Positions 1 through 7,391 are shown, counted from the stretch's first letter. The stretch: DNA of 11,480 nt from JBECKS01 sp040235395 (GCA_040235395.1 JBECKS010000096.1:1-11480), one strand, 5' to 3'. A program made the numbers and translations. The notes: generated by a model not told the origin, from the letters alone.

Positions 1-739
1 TGCCATCCATCGCAGGTGCTGCCCAGGTAAAGATGGATTGAAAAAGCACAAACATGATGGCGAAGAAAACCACACCGCCCAAAATCGAGTGCAGGAAAAA
101 ATCATCAATGCGGTTGGAGGTTTTCAGTAGTAAATCGGTTTTGGGTCCAAAGCGTTCGCATAATTCAAAGGCAAAATCTTTCTTTCCTTTTTCACTCAGC
201 TGTTCAACGTGTTCACTTTTTCCCTCTTGGTAGGCTTCGGGATTTTGCAAGGCATCCAGTAAAGCATCTACACCTTTGCCGCTCTTCGCAGAAATACCAA
301 GAACGGGAACGCCCAAGGCTTGTGAAAGCCCTTCACTGTCGAGTTGCAGTTTGTGTTTCTCAAACACATCAATCATGTTGGCAAGCAGCAACACTTTCTT
401 GCCGTGACGGGCGGCAAGTTGAATCACATCCAGCGCCAAATAAAAACTTTTTTCCAAGCGGGTTGCATCCAGAATACATAAAACCCATTCCGTGTTTTCC
501 GCCTGAATCAGGGCATTGAATTTATCCGCTGCAATTTTTTCTTCACCGGAGATAGGTTTCAGTGAATAGGCACCAGGAAAATCCAGCAGCTGATGGTTTT
601 CCAGAGAACTTATCTTGCCGGCACTCACATCAACGGTAATGCCAGGAAAATTTGCGACCTTATGATTCAGGCCCGTGAGCCGATTAAAGAGCAGACTCTT
701 TCCAGAATTAGGGCTACCAATAAGAATGATCTGTTTCAT
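1..739 (-). CDS. feoB: Ferrous iron transport protein B, N-terminal part (runs off the left edge)
   Basis: FeoB is the inner-membrane Fe(II) transporter with a cytoplasmic GTPase domain at its N-terminus. Only about 246 residues are in the window. Visible are the G1 P-loop GSPNSGKS (residues 8-15), the switch-I Thr in PGIT (Thr35), G3 DFPG (53-56), G4 NMID (121-124) and a G5-like SAKSG. After these comes the helical linker and a first membrane segment (GVVFFAIMFVLFQSIF) just before the edge. The start is the ATG at 739. It lies 18 nt downstream of the feoA stop, so the two genes are one operon. The ribosome binding site is weak (an AAGG about 15 nt upstream), so translation may be coupled to feoA. 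The C-terminal permease part lies outside, so intactness cannot be judged. Confidence 0.95.
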   Translation of the reverse strand, partial: MKQIILIGSPNSGKSLLFNRLTGLNHKVANFPGITVDVSAGKISSLENHQLLDFPGAYSLKPISGEEKIAADKFNALIQAENTEWVLCILDATRLEKSFYLALDVIQLAARHGKKVLLLANMIDVFEKHKLQLDSEGLSQALGVPVLGISAKSGKGVDALLDALQNPEAYQEGKSEHVEQLSEKGKKDFAFELCERFGPKTDLLLKTSNRIDDFFLHSILGGVVFFAIMFVLFQSIFTWAAPAMDG

Positions 740-757
740 AAGCGGGTATAAAAGCCT

Positions 758-1015
758 TTAAGCGAGCACATCAACAAAAATGCAGGAGGCAATGCTGTCT
801 TCCAGTGAGAACACAGAGTTATTCACCTGATACACTCTTGGTGCGCCAAAGGCTGAATTCTTTAAGCAAGAGATTTTACTGTTGGGTCTGAAACCGAGCT
901 CAAGCACACGGTCCTGATAGCGGCTATCGAGTTTTGGATCAAAACCCGTCAGCATGCCGCTCTGGCCTTTTTTCAGGTCCCAAAGGGTGGAAGACTGTGC
1001 GGCTGTCTGGTTCAT
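758..1015 (-). CDS. feoA: FeoA domain protein, ferrous iron transport accessory
   Basis: This is a small SH3-like FeoA protein that works with FeoB in Fe(II) uptake. The family pattern is visible: LWDLKKGQSG at the start, then LTGF, RVLELGFRPNSKI, GAPRVYQV, and a final SLEDSIASCIFVDV strand. From the ATG at 1015 it is 85 residues, which is a normal FeoA length. An in-frame TTG at 1045 would add ten residues (MYIFLKKHAD), but these are not part of the FeoA fold and no good Shine-Dalgarno precedes either start, so the ATG is preferred. It is the first gene of feoAB, 18 nt ahead of feoB. A Fur-box-like palindrome lies about 80 bp upstream, which fits iron repression. Confidence 0.88.
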   Translation of the reverse strand: MNQTAAQSSTLWDLKKGQSGMLTGFDPKLDSRYQDRVLELGFRPNSKISCLKNSAFGAPRVYQVNNSVFSLEDSIASCIFVDVLA

Positions 1016-1095
1016 ATCTGCGTGCTTTTTAAGGAAAATATACAAGTTTCAGGAGCAGCGAATATAGCGGTTCTCGGCGGGCGAAGCAATCTAAA

Positions 1096-1110
1096 TGAAA
1101 GTAATTCTCA
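1096..1110. promoter_or_regulatory. Candidate Fur box between feoA and the GST gene
   Basis: The sequence TGAAAGTAATTCTCA matches the 7-1-7 Fur consensus TGATAATNATTATCA at 11 of 14 fixed positions. Read on the minus strand it contains AATGAGAATTA, a form typical of Fur sites. It lies about 80 bp upstream of the feoA ATG and about 38 bp upstream of the GST ATG, so it could control both. The assignment is by consensus match and context only. I did not find convincing -35/-10 pairs to place it against. Confidence 0.6.
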
Positions 1111-1116
1111 TTTACA

Positions 1117-1130
1117 TTTAACTAGATCAA
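1117..1130. promoter_or_regulatory. Weak FNR-like half-palindrome
   Basis: TTTAACTAGATCAA matches the FNR consensus TTGATNNNNATCAA at 8 of 10 fixed positions; the right half ATCAA is perfect. Anaerobic activation of feo by FNR is known in enterobacteria, which makes a site beside the Fur box plausible. A match of this quality in AT-rich DNA can easily be chance. Confidence 0.2.
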
Positions 1131-1148
1131 GAAAACAGGAGAAAAAGC

Positions 1149-2105
1149 ATGTATCAGATCTTTGGTCACGAACTCAGTCTCTTCAGTCGAAAACTTGAAG
1201 CTGCCTTTATCTTTTACGGCCTTGAATTTGAGTTCCTGAGCCAGAACCCCGAGATGAATCAGCGAGCGGGCACCCATCAGATTCCTGTGCTGCTAACGCC
1301 AGAGAACTGGGTCATTGCCGATACCACGCCCATCATGCAGATGATGGACAGTAGGGTGCCAGCACGTGCCATGTTTCCCTCTGGGCTCAATGGTTTGATA
1401 GTGCGTCTTATCGAAGAGTTCCTGGATGAGTGGGTTGCCCGGGTGATGGTGCATTATCGCTGGCATTATCCAGAGAGTGCCGAGTTTGCTGCTATTAAGT
1501 TAGGCAACGGTAATGAGGAAATGGCGAAGGCGATTGCCAACTGGGGGCCAAGAGCGTGCAGGGCAACGGGCACCGAAAGCCAGCATCAACAAACAGAGGC
1601 TGAAAAGGAATATGAATCGCTGGTGGCAGCGGCCGAACAACAGCTCAGCGAAACACCTTATCTTCTTGGCTCACGTCCCTGTGCTGTCGATGCCATGATG
1701 CTTGGTGGCTTGCGTGCACATACCTATGCCGATCCCGTTCCCAAACGAATGGTTAGTAATTACCACAAGGTAGTGAAGTGGATTGAAACAGAAGCTAATC
1801 AGTGGAACGGAACAGGTGAATTACTTGATGCAGAAAAACCATCTGCATTTGCTTTGCATGTGCTCAAGATGATGAAGGAAACCTATAAGCCCTTTGTGAT
1901 GGGAAATAGCTTAGCCGTCGAACTGGGAGAGAAATTTTTTATTGCCAATATTTACGGTGAAGACGTTAGTTTTCTTACGCGTCCCTACCCTGAGCAAAGC
2001 AGACAGGTACTGGCTGACTATATTTCTGGCATAAAAGATAAAGGTGAAAAAGAAGCGGCACTTGCCTTACTGGAACAGTATCAGCTTAAGGAAGTCTTCT
2101 GCTGA
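1149..2105 (+). CDS. Glutathione S-transferase family protein with C-terminal extension
   Basis: This is a cytoplasmic GST-fold protein of 318 residues. Residues 1-75 look like the thioredoxin-like GSH-binding domain. They carry SLFSRKLEAAF (10-20) at the usual catalytic Ser/Tyr position, the cis-proline loop QIPVLL (Pro46) and ADTTPI (57-62) where GSH gamma-glutamyl contacts normally lie. Residues 85-215 fit the all-helical C-terminal domain, with the CAVDAMMLGG stretch resembling the conserved capping motif. About 100 residues (220-318) extend beyond a normal 200-220 residue GST and I do not recognise them. The ATG at 1149 has a strong AGGAG at 1137-1141, seven nt upstream. It is the only plus-strand gene and is divergent from feoAB across a Fur-like site. 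The substrate is unknown. Confidence 0.8.
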   Translation: MYQIFGHELSLFSRKLEAAFIFYGLEFEFLSQNPEMNQRAGTHQIPVLLTPENWVIADTTPIMQMMDSRVPARAMFPSGLNGLIVRLIEEFLDEWVARVMVHYRWHYPESAEFAAIKLGNGNEEMAKAIANWGPRACRATGTESQHQQTEAEKEYESLVAAAEQQLSETPYLLGSRPCAVDAMMLGGLRAHTYADPVPKRMVSNYHKVVKWIETEANQWNGTGELLDAEKPSAFALHVLKMMKETYKPFVMGNSLAVELGEKFFIANIYGEDVSFLTRPYPEQSRQVLADYISGIKDKGEKEAALALLEQYQLKEVFC

Positions 2106-2121
2106 TTTTATTCAGAGTGGT

Positions 2122-2982
2122 TTACGCTGGCTTTCTTAATCTGGCTTTCTCGCCGTAATCTGGCTTTCTCGCCGTAAGAATGCCATAACCCAGAATGCCT
2201 GCTTCCATGACTTGATGCAGAATACCGCAGGCATCCACAAAAATTTGAAACTGTTCTTCAGAAAAATATTCCAGCACTTTGTTTTTATTGTCCAAAGCAG
2301 ATTTTTTCCAAGCCAAAGGCGAGGGCAGGGTTTGTTTGCTAATGTCACGACAGTGAATATCCACAAAACCTGCGTCTTTTAAAAGTTGTTCGTAGCTTTC
2401 CAGCGTTTCTGTTTTTGTTCTTCCAAAACAGGCTTGTAAGCGTTCAAAGTTCTTTCCCTGTTTATACATTTCAGCAGCACTGAGATTTCTTAAACGAATC
2501 TGGTCACATAAGGAAAAACATCCACCTGCTTTTAACACGCGAAAATTTTCCTGAAACAGTTTTTGTTTATCTGGAATCAATAAAGAGGATTCCAGCATGA
2601 TGACATGATGAAAAGATTCGTTTTCAAAACCGTTGTCCTGGCCGTCACGCTGAAAAAACTGAACCTTAGGAAAAAAGTACTTCTGCTTGCTTGATTCATT
2701 GGCGCTTTCGATTTCTTTTTTTCCTAAGGCAATACCTGTCACTTCGCAGTGAAAGTGTTCATGAAGGAAAAACGCCGTGCCACCTGCACCGCAACCCACT
2801 TCAAGAACTTTTTCATGGCTTTGCGGATTTTTTTCAAACAGTTCTTCAACCAGTTTTTGAGAAGCGATATTCAGATCAAGAGAGGGGGTGCTGTCAGGAT
2901 AGAAACCAAAGTGTTGGCGCTCGCCCATGATAATCGACCAAGCTTGACTCACCTGGTCATAATGGGCGGCAATATCTTCCAT
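2122..2982 (-). CDS. SAM-dependent methyltransferase, gamma-tocopherol/small-molecule type
   Basis: This is a class I Rossmann methyltransferase of 286 residues. Motif I is VLEVGCGAGG (59-68). The segment VIMLESSLLIPDK (127-139) followed by FRVLKAGGCFSL resembles the MESGEHMPDK region of gamma-tocopherol and related small-molecule methyltransferases. The strand-2 acidic residue that usually binds ribose is replaced (GIAL at 83-86), as also happens in that group. The ATG at 2982 is chosen over a TTG at 2985; neither has a clear Shine-Dalgarno, and the FHA gene ends only 12 nt upstream, so it is probably coupled. It is the last gene of the kinase-phosphatase-FHA operon, but nothing shows it belongs to that pathway. 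Its last 11 residues come from a 19-bp tandem duplication that removes an earlier stop after ARKPD. Confidence 0.85.
   Translation of the reverse strand: MEDIAAHYDQVSQAWSIIMGERQHFGFYPDSTPSLDLNIASQKLVEELFEKNPQSHEKVLEVGCGAGGTAFFLHEHFHCEVTGIALGKKEIESANESSKQKYFFPKVQFFQRDGQDNGFENESFHHVIMLESSLLIPDKQKLFQENFRVLKAGGCFSLCDQIRLRNLSAAEMYKQGKNFERLQACFGRTKTETLESYEQLLKDAGFVDIHCRDISKQTLPSPLAWKKSALDNKNKVLEYFSEEQFQIFVDACGILHQVMEAGILGYGILTARKPDYGEKARLRKPA
2137..2177. repeat. 19-bp tandem duplication at the methyltransferase 3' end
   Basis: The unit TAATCTGGCTTTCTCGCCG occurs at 2137-2155 and again, identical, at 2156-2174, followed by the first three bases of a third unit. Part of the unit (CTGGCTTTCT) also occurs at 2128-2137. 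Nineteen is not a multiple of three, so the duplication shifts the frame of the methyltransferase tail. With one copy the gene would read ...LTARKPD then TAA; with two it continues for YGEKARLRKPA. Confidence 0.95.
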
Positions 2983-2994
2983 CAAAGAATGAAA

Positions 2995-3669
2995 TTAACT
3001 CAGCGAGAAACGTAACTGGCTGTCACCCATTGAGATCACGTCGCCATCATTCAATTTAATGGAACCTACGCCAGCCACCTTGCCGTTAATGGAAGGTGCT
3101 AGTGATTCGGGCAGGGTATTCAGCAGGTAATAACCATCATCCTTTTTGGAAATCATGTTGCTTTGCCCCTGTGGGCCTTTTACGCGCGTTAACAGTTTTG
3201 AAAGCACAAGAAATTTTCCTTTTGAAGGACCGTTAACCACCGTGAGTTTCGCGCCGCCATCATCGGCTGGTGCTGCAGCTGCTGGTGCAGCCGCTGCCTT
3301 GGCTTTCTCGGGATCTGCCATGGTAACGGCACCCGCTTGCAGAATAACGGTTTTTTCCATATCCGAATCAACAGAAGCCACATCGTTCTGGTAACGCAAT
3401 TCGTATTCACCAATTTTCACAACATCATTATTAGTTAGCGCAGATTTGGTAATGCGGTTACCATTCAGGAAGGTGCCATTGGTACTGTTCAGGTCTTCAA
3501 TGAAAGAATCGTTACCTACTGTCAGGATTTTTGCATGAGTGCCGCTAACACTCAGGTCATCAAGGTGAAGGTCATTCACCTGTTTTCGGCCAATATTCAC
3601 CACCGTTCTTTCCAGATGAATCTGGTTCACTTCCCTACCGTTTTTAGAAATGATTAATTTAGCAGCCAT
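2995..3669 (-). CDS. FHA-domain protein (canonical FHA plus degenerate second FHA-like domain)
   Basis: This is a cytoplasmic phosphothreonine reader of 224 residues. The N-terminal FHA domain (about 20-95) has all key positions: GRKQVNDL (Arg28), the SxxH at 42-45, and NSTNGTFLNG (Asn64 among the phosphopeptide contacts). A linker follows with the Thr motif MEKTVIL (104-110) and an Ala/Pro-rich run (123-135). Residues 140-224 resemble a second FHA fold, seen in SINGKVAGVGSIKLNDGDVISMG, but lack the Arg/Ser/His/Asn binding set. The ATG at 3669 has AGGA at 3678-3681, eight nt upstream. It lies 26 nt after the PP2C gene. It is likely the effector or adaptor of the kinase module; its targets are unknown. 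Confidence 0.9.
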   Translation of the reverse strand: MAAKLIISKNGREVNQIHLERTVVNIGRKQVNDLHLDDLSVSGTHAKILTVGNDSFIEDLNSTNGTFLNGNRITKSALTNNDVVKIGEYELRYQNDVASVDSDMEKTVILQAGAVTMADPEKAKAAAAPAAAAPADDGGAKLTVVNGPSKGKFLVLSKLLTRVKGPQGQSNMISKKDDGYYLLNTLPESLAPSINGKVAGVGSIKLNDGDVISMGDSQLRFSLS

Positions 3670-3695
3670 TTTTATTTTCCTACGCAGGTTTCCTG

Positions 3696-4499
3696 TTAAC
3701 TTTTAAACAACCAATTGAGAGATTTCTTAATTAAACTTCCTTTTTGTGAATGCAGGAGTATTACTGACACATTATCCCGACCACCTGCTTCACAAGCTTT
3801 AGTAATGAGTGATTCCAGAGTTGGCTCAAGTTCACCATTAAATTCATTTAAGGTAATTGAGATTTCTTCATCACTAATCATGTCATTCAAACCGTCAGAA
3901 CATAAGAGATAGATATCATTTTCCAGCGCCTCACAAGTGCCTACATCTACTTGCACGCTATCACCAATACCAACAGCACGGGTGATCACATTTTTTTGTC
4001 CAGCACTCTGTGCTTCTTCCAGTGTCTTGAAATAACCCTGATCAAGCAATTCATTAATAAGAGAATGATCCTTGGTGAGTTGTTGTAATTCACCATTGCG
4101 TAAACGATAGAGGCGAGAATCACCAACATGTGCAAAGTGCAAACTATTGTTGTGGGTTAAAGCAACCACAACAGTGGTGCCCATACCGCGGTAGTGATCG
4201 TTTTCTTCCGCGGTGATAAAAATTTCGGCGTTTGCTTTGCTCACACAGGCATCCAGTAATTGCGCAATGGCTTGTGCCTGTTCTGCTTCATTACCTTTGT
4301 TCAGACTGGCGTTAGCATTCTCAAGATCCTGACTGATACTGGAAACTGCCATCGCACTGGCAATTTCTCCACCTTGATGACCGCCCATGCCGTCAGCAAG
4401 CACAACAAAGCCAAGATTCTGATTGGTGTAAATGCAGTCTTCGTTGAGTTCCCTCACTCTACCTACATCTGTTTTACCACCGAGTTGCCATTCAAACAT
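3696..4499 (-). CDS. PP2C-family Ser/Thr protein phosphatase
   Basis: This is a stand-alone bacterial PP2C (PPM) phosphatase of 267 residues, of the Stp1/PppA type. It is a cytoplasmic Mn/Mg-dependent enzyme that reverses Ser/Thr phosphorylation. Motifs in order: TDVGRVRELNED (10-21), ADGMGGHQGGEIAS (35-48, metal ligand Asp36), GMGTTVVVAL (105-114), HVGDSRLYRL (124-133), TKDHSLI, NVITRAVG (170-177), LCSDGLNDMI (199-208, Asp202) and GGRDNVSVILL (239-249, Asp242). The metal-binding set looks complete, so it should be active. The short tail contains NWLF but is no clear membrane segment. It lies 32 nt after the kinase gene, with a weak AGG eight nt before the ATG. The natural inference is that it counteracts that kinase. 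Confidence 0.95.
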   Translation of the reverse strand: MFEWQLGGKTDVGRVRELNEDCIYTNQNLGFVVLADGMGGHQGGEIASAMAVSSISQDLENANASLNKGNEAEQAQAIAQLLDACVSKANAEIFITAEENDHYRGMGTTVVVALTHNNSLHFAHVGDSRLYRLRNGELQQLTKDHSLINELLDQGYFKTLEEAQSAGQKNVITRAVGIGDSVQVDVGTCEALENDIYLLCSDGLNDMISDEEISITLNEFNGELEPTLESLITKACEAGGRDNVSVILLHSQKGSLIKKSLNWLFKS

Positions 4500-4531
4500 G
4501 AGACTAACCTGTATTAAAAATCCTAACTATA

Positions 4532-7189
4532 TTAAGAACCTGAACCTGCTGCTTCACGACGTTTTTTTGCGGCCGCCAAACAGGCTTTTAAACCGTTGGC
4601 AAATGCCTTGCCTGTAGCAAAGCGCTCATCAGGATTTTTCGCCAGCGCCTTGTCAAAAAACTTTTCAAGTTCAGGAGGAAGTTTGGAATTAAATTCGCGA
4701 ATTTTTGGATGTTTTTCATTAGCAATCTGGAACATCAAGGAAGCCATGGAGTCGCCCTGAAAAGGAAGCACACCACAAAGCATTTGATAAGCCATCACAC
4801 CCAGTGAAAATAAATCAGAACGACCATCCACATGTTTACCTGCAAGCTGTTCAGGTGACATGTAAGAAGGTGTGCCCAGAATGGTTCCTGTTTTCGTTTT
4901 GTTGGAATCCGTGATACGCGCAATACCGAAGTCAGTAATTTTCACTTCCTTGGCATTGGGTTCATACATGATGTTGGCAGGTTTAATATCGCGATGTACA
5001 ACGTTTAATGAGTGTGCGTAATCCAGCGCATCAGCAGACTTGAATAGAATGTCGAAAACCAGTGCAGGTGCCAGCAAGGTGTCAGGTTTTACATGGTCGG
5101 CCAAATCGCGCCCCTTCAGAAACTCCATAGCAATGTAAGCTAAATCATGTTCTTCACCGGCATCAAGCATGGTAACAATGTTCGGATGGTTAAGCCGACC
5201 AGCGGTTTCTGCTTCACGGAAAAAGCGTTCCTTCACATCCTGCAGGGCATCGCCTTCAAACTCCTGACTTAAGGCCATGGTTTTAATAGCAACCTCGCGT
5301 CCAATTTTTGGATCACTTCCAAGATACACCATACCCATGGCGCCCTTACCGAGTTCCTTGATAATTTCATAGCGACCCAGTTTTGGTTTTTCTACGGAAT
5401 CATCACCAGTCATGATCAAGGTTGCATTACTGCCGCCACCGCCTGGCGCAAGAACAATGGTCTCTTCCATTTTCTTGCTCTTGTCGATGCGTTCACTTAC
5501 ATCCTTGAACTTCGGTGCAAAGTCATGAATGTATTTGTAAACGTTTCCTGATTTGGCGAACTGACGTTTGCGTTCGTAATCCAGTGCCAGGTTATAAAGT
5601 GATTCTGCTAACTGCTCATCCTTAGGACACTTCCTGAATTTCTCGAAGGCCATATCAAGCTGACCTTGCCCCTGGAATGCAAGCCCCAACATGCGATTAC
5701 TTTCGGCAGATTCCATGTCAGCACTTTCCTTACCTTTTTCAGTTACCAGAAAGCGCTTGGTGGTTAATAGAATGTAGCCAAACACCAACATCAGTAATGG
5801 CGTCATTAATGGAATCCACACGCGCTGGCTAATCATGAGCGCGAAGTGCGCACCCAGGAAAATGGCAACAATCGCCAGAGACACCAACGCGCCATTCTGG
5901 GCATTCAGGCGAGGCAGCAGGGCGGTAAGGAACAGCGCTACAAAAATAAAGGCAAGCAACTGCACCCAAACACTCCAGTTGGGTTGGGTGAAGAAATCTT
6001 CTTCCAGAATACTGGAAACATTATGTGCCAGTGCAAGCACAGGTGGCATGGCAGAGCTCACGGGTGTTACAAGGGTTGTGCCAAGACCAGCAGCGGTTGG
6101 ACCAATCAGAACCGTCTTGCCCTTGAATTGCGCAGCGGGAATCACGTCATAGTAAAAATCTGAAAAGGAATTCACGCTGAAAGCAGGGCCGCCTTCCGGA
6201 TTCTTGTAATAGAAAGCATGCATGCGAAGCTGTTGGTCAGTCTTGATATTGAGATTGCCCACCTTCACAAAATCACTGGCAACAATCACTTCTGATAAAT
6301 CCAGATTCAGGGTCTTGGTGGCCAGCATTAAAGCCATGCTTGGGTAATATTCGCCAAAATAGTTCACCACCAAGGCATCACTTCGTGCCGAGCCATCCAC
6401 ATCCAGTATGGCATTCAGGTGACCCATACCCGCTGCATGGGCAGCCACTTTTTCAGTGGGAAACTGCATGGAAGAAGCAAGAATGGCTGTTCCTTCAAGG
6501 GTATTTTCCAGCGCGAACTGCTGAACGTAGGCGGGTGTTTCGGTGTCGGGTTTGCCATAGGCTTCACCAAAGAACATGAAGGTTGGCAGCACCACATTGC
6601 CTGCATCCTGAATGGATTTGCCCAATGCGCGGTCACCATCAAGCAGTAATTTGGCTTCATCAATACGACTCTGTAGGCCCATGACCGACTGGCTAACACC
6701 CAGCATGTTGTTCTGTAGTGTTGGTTGTTTCCTAAGCCCCTTGGCACCGGCATTCAGCTTGTTGAGCTTGTCACCTGAAACAGAAGTGCTTTCACCACTT
6801 TCCTCATTAAGGCTCTTGGCAATGAGCCCTTCGGATTCCATGAACTTGTCCATACCCAGAATCAGTGACAGCCCCGGGTCTTCCTGCGGCTCGAAGAAAA
6901 AGGCGGTATGGCCGATCACTTTGGCACCGGCTGCTTTCAGTTTGGCGATTGCTTCAGCATGCACATGGCGCGACCAGGGCCAACGACCTATGGTTTCCAG
7001 ACTTTTTTCATCAATGGCAAGCACAGTGACCTGTTTGTTAGGTTCAGCACTGGTGGCATTCAGACCCATATCATAGGCCCAACGCTCAATTCCCTGTGTG
7101 TAGGTGGTGGTAAAGTAAAGACCAATAAAGGTGATTACGATGACCAGACCTAGAAACCAGTCCTTTTTCCAGAAGGTTTGTTTATTCAC
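4532..7189 (-). CDS. CHASE2-domain transmembrane Ser/Thr protein kinase
   Basis: This 885-residue receptor kinase starts with one membrane helix (11-29). An extracytoplasmic CHASE2 sensor follows (about 35-400; VTVLAIDEKSL, GRWPWSR and KTVLIGPTAAG are typical), then three membrane helices (about 405-425, 434-452, 457-476). The cytoplasmic part has a TPR-like helical pair (about 497-570) and a Hanks-type kinase (606-870). The catalytic set is complete: Gly-loop GKGAMG (614-619), Lys636, HRDIKPAN (732-739), DFG (753-755), a Thr-rich activation loop and GTPSYMSPE. The CHASE2 ligand is unknown. The start is GTG at 7189, with GGGA about eight nt upstream; a later ATG would lose the first helix. 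A Thr motif MEETIVL (574-580) between TPR and kinase matches one in the FHA protein. It is the first gene of the operon. Confidence 0.95.
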   Translation of the reverse strand: MNKQTFWKKDWFLGLVIVITFIGLYFTTTYTQGIERWAYDMGLNATSAEPNKQVTVLAIDEKSLETIGRWPWSRHVHAEAIAKLKAAGAKVIGHTAFFFEPQEDPGLSLILGMDKFMESEGLIAKSLNEESGESTSVSGDKLNKLNAGAKGLRKQPTLQNNMLGVSQSVMGLQSRIDEAKLLLDGDRALGKSIQDAGNVVLPTFMFFGEAYGKPDTETPAYVQQFALENTLEGTAILASSMQFPTEKVAAHAAGMGHLNAILDVDGSARSDALVVNYFGEYYPSMALMLATKTLNLDLSEVIVASDFVKVGNLNIKTDQQLRMHAFYYKNPEGGPAFSVNSFSDFYYDVIPAAQFKGKTVLIGPTAAGLGTTLVTPVSSAMPPVLALAHNVSSILEEDFFTQPNWSVWVQLLAFIFVALFLTALLPRLNAQNGALVSLAIVAIFLGAHFALMISQRVWIPLMTPLLMLVFGYILLTTKRFLVTEKGKESADMESAESNRMLGLAFQGQGQLDMAFEKFRKCPKDEQLAESLYNLALDYERKRQFAKSGNVYKYIHDFAPKFKDVSERIDKSKKMEETIVLAPGGGGSNATLIMTGDDSVEKPKLGRYEIIKELGKGAMGMVYLGSDPKIGREVAIKTMALSQEFEGDALQDVKERFFREAETAGRLNHPNIVTMLDAGEEHDLAYIAMEFLKGRDLADHVKPDTLLAPALVFDILFKSADALDYAHSLNVVHRDIKPANIMYEPNAKEVKITDFGIARITDSNKTKTGTILGTPSYMSPEQLAGKHVDGRSDLFSLGVMAYQMLCGVLPFQGDSMASLMFQIANEKHPKIREFNSKLPPELEKFFDKALAKNPDERFATGKAFANGLKACLAAAKKRREAAGSGS

Positions 7190-7391
7190 ACCTGTTCCCG
7201 ATTCGCAATGCTTACTTGCTTACTTGCTTAGTTACTTATTTAGCTACTTGTTTATTTACTTATTCTTTCTTCTTATGCGGGCCTGAACAGCCCTGAGGAG
7301 TTGGCTAGTGTAGCAAGAGCAGAATGTGCTTCGTAGTGTTTTTTACGGGTTTTAAGGGCAAAAGGGTGTTTCTTTGGAAAGCTCAGCACAA
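7190..7391. other. Leader and promoter region of the kinase operon
   Basis: This stretch contains no credible gene. It must hold the promoter for the kinase operon, because a terminator closes the upstream transcript at its right end. It includes the tetranucleotide-type repeat described separately. I could not find a convincing sigma-70 -35/-10 pair; TTGCCC (minus strand, near 7355) followed 17 nt later by CACTAC is too weak to call. Confidence 0.5.
7212..7263. repeat. Degenerate TTAC/TTGC tetranucleotide repeat upstream of the kinase start
   Basis: Thirteen four-base units run in phase: TTAC TTGC TTAC TTGC TTAG TTAC TTAT TTAG CTAC TTGT TTAT TTAC TTAT. The first two 8-mers (TTACTTGC) are identical and the rest decay. 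On the transcribed minus strand this gives GTAA/GCAA units ending about 22 nt before the GTG start, so it lies in the promoter or 5' leader of the kinase gene. Confidence 0.85.

Noticed and set aside
322..519. Plus-strand frame of 65 codons inside feoB
   Set aside because: It is antisense to the conserved FeoB GTPase domain and resembles no protein.
1016..1045. Longer FeoA start at TTG 1045 (95 residues)
   Set aside because: The extra ten residues are outside the FeoA fold, the codon is rare, and there is no supporting Shine-Dalgarno; the ATG at 1015 gives a normal length.
2983..2985. TTG start for the methyltransferase
   Set aside because: It adds a single residue directly before an ATG and has no better ribosome site.
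5835..6163. Two overlapping plus-strand frames of 105 codons
   Set aside because: Both lie antisense to the membrane/CHASE2 part of the kinase and overlap each other in different frames; they are shadows.
6612..7076. Plus-strand open frame of 154 codons within the kinase gene
   Set aside because: It is antisense to the CHASE2 coding region, whose protein motifs are clear; the translated product has no recognisable family features.
7212..7263. CRISPR-like or multi-operator array
   Set aside because: The units are four bases with no spacers; it is a simple-sequence repeat.
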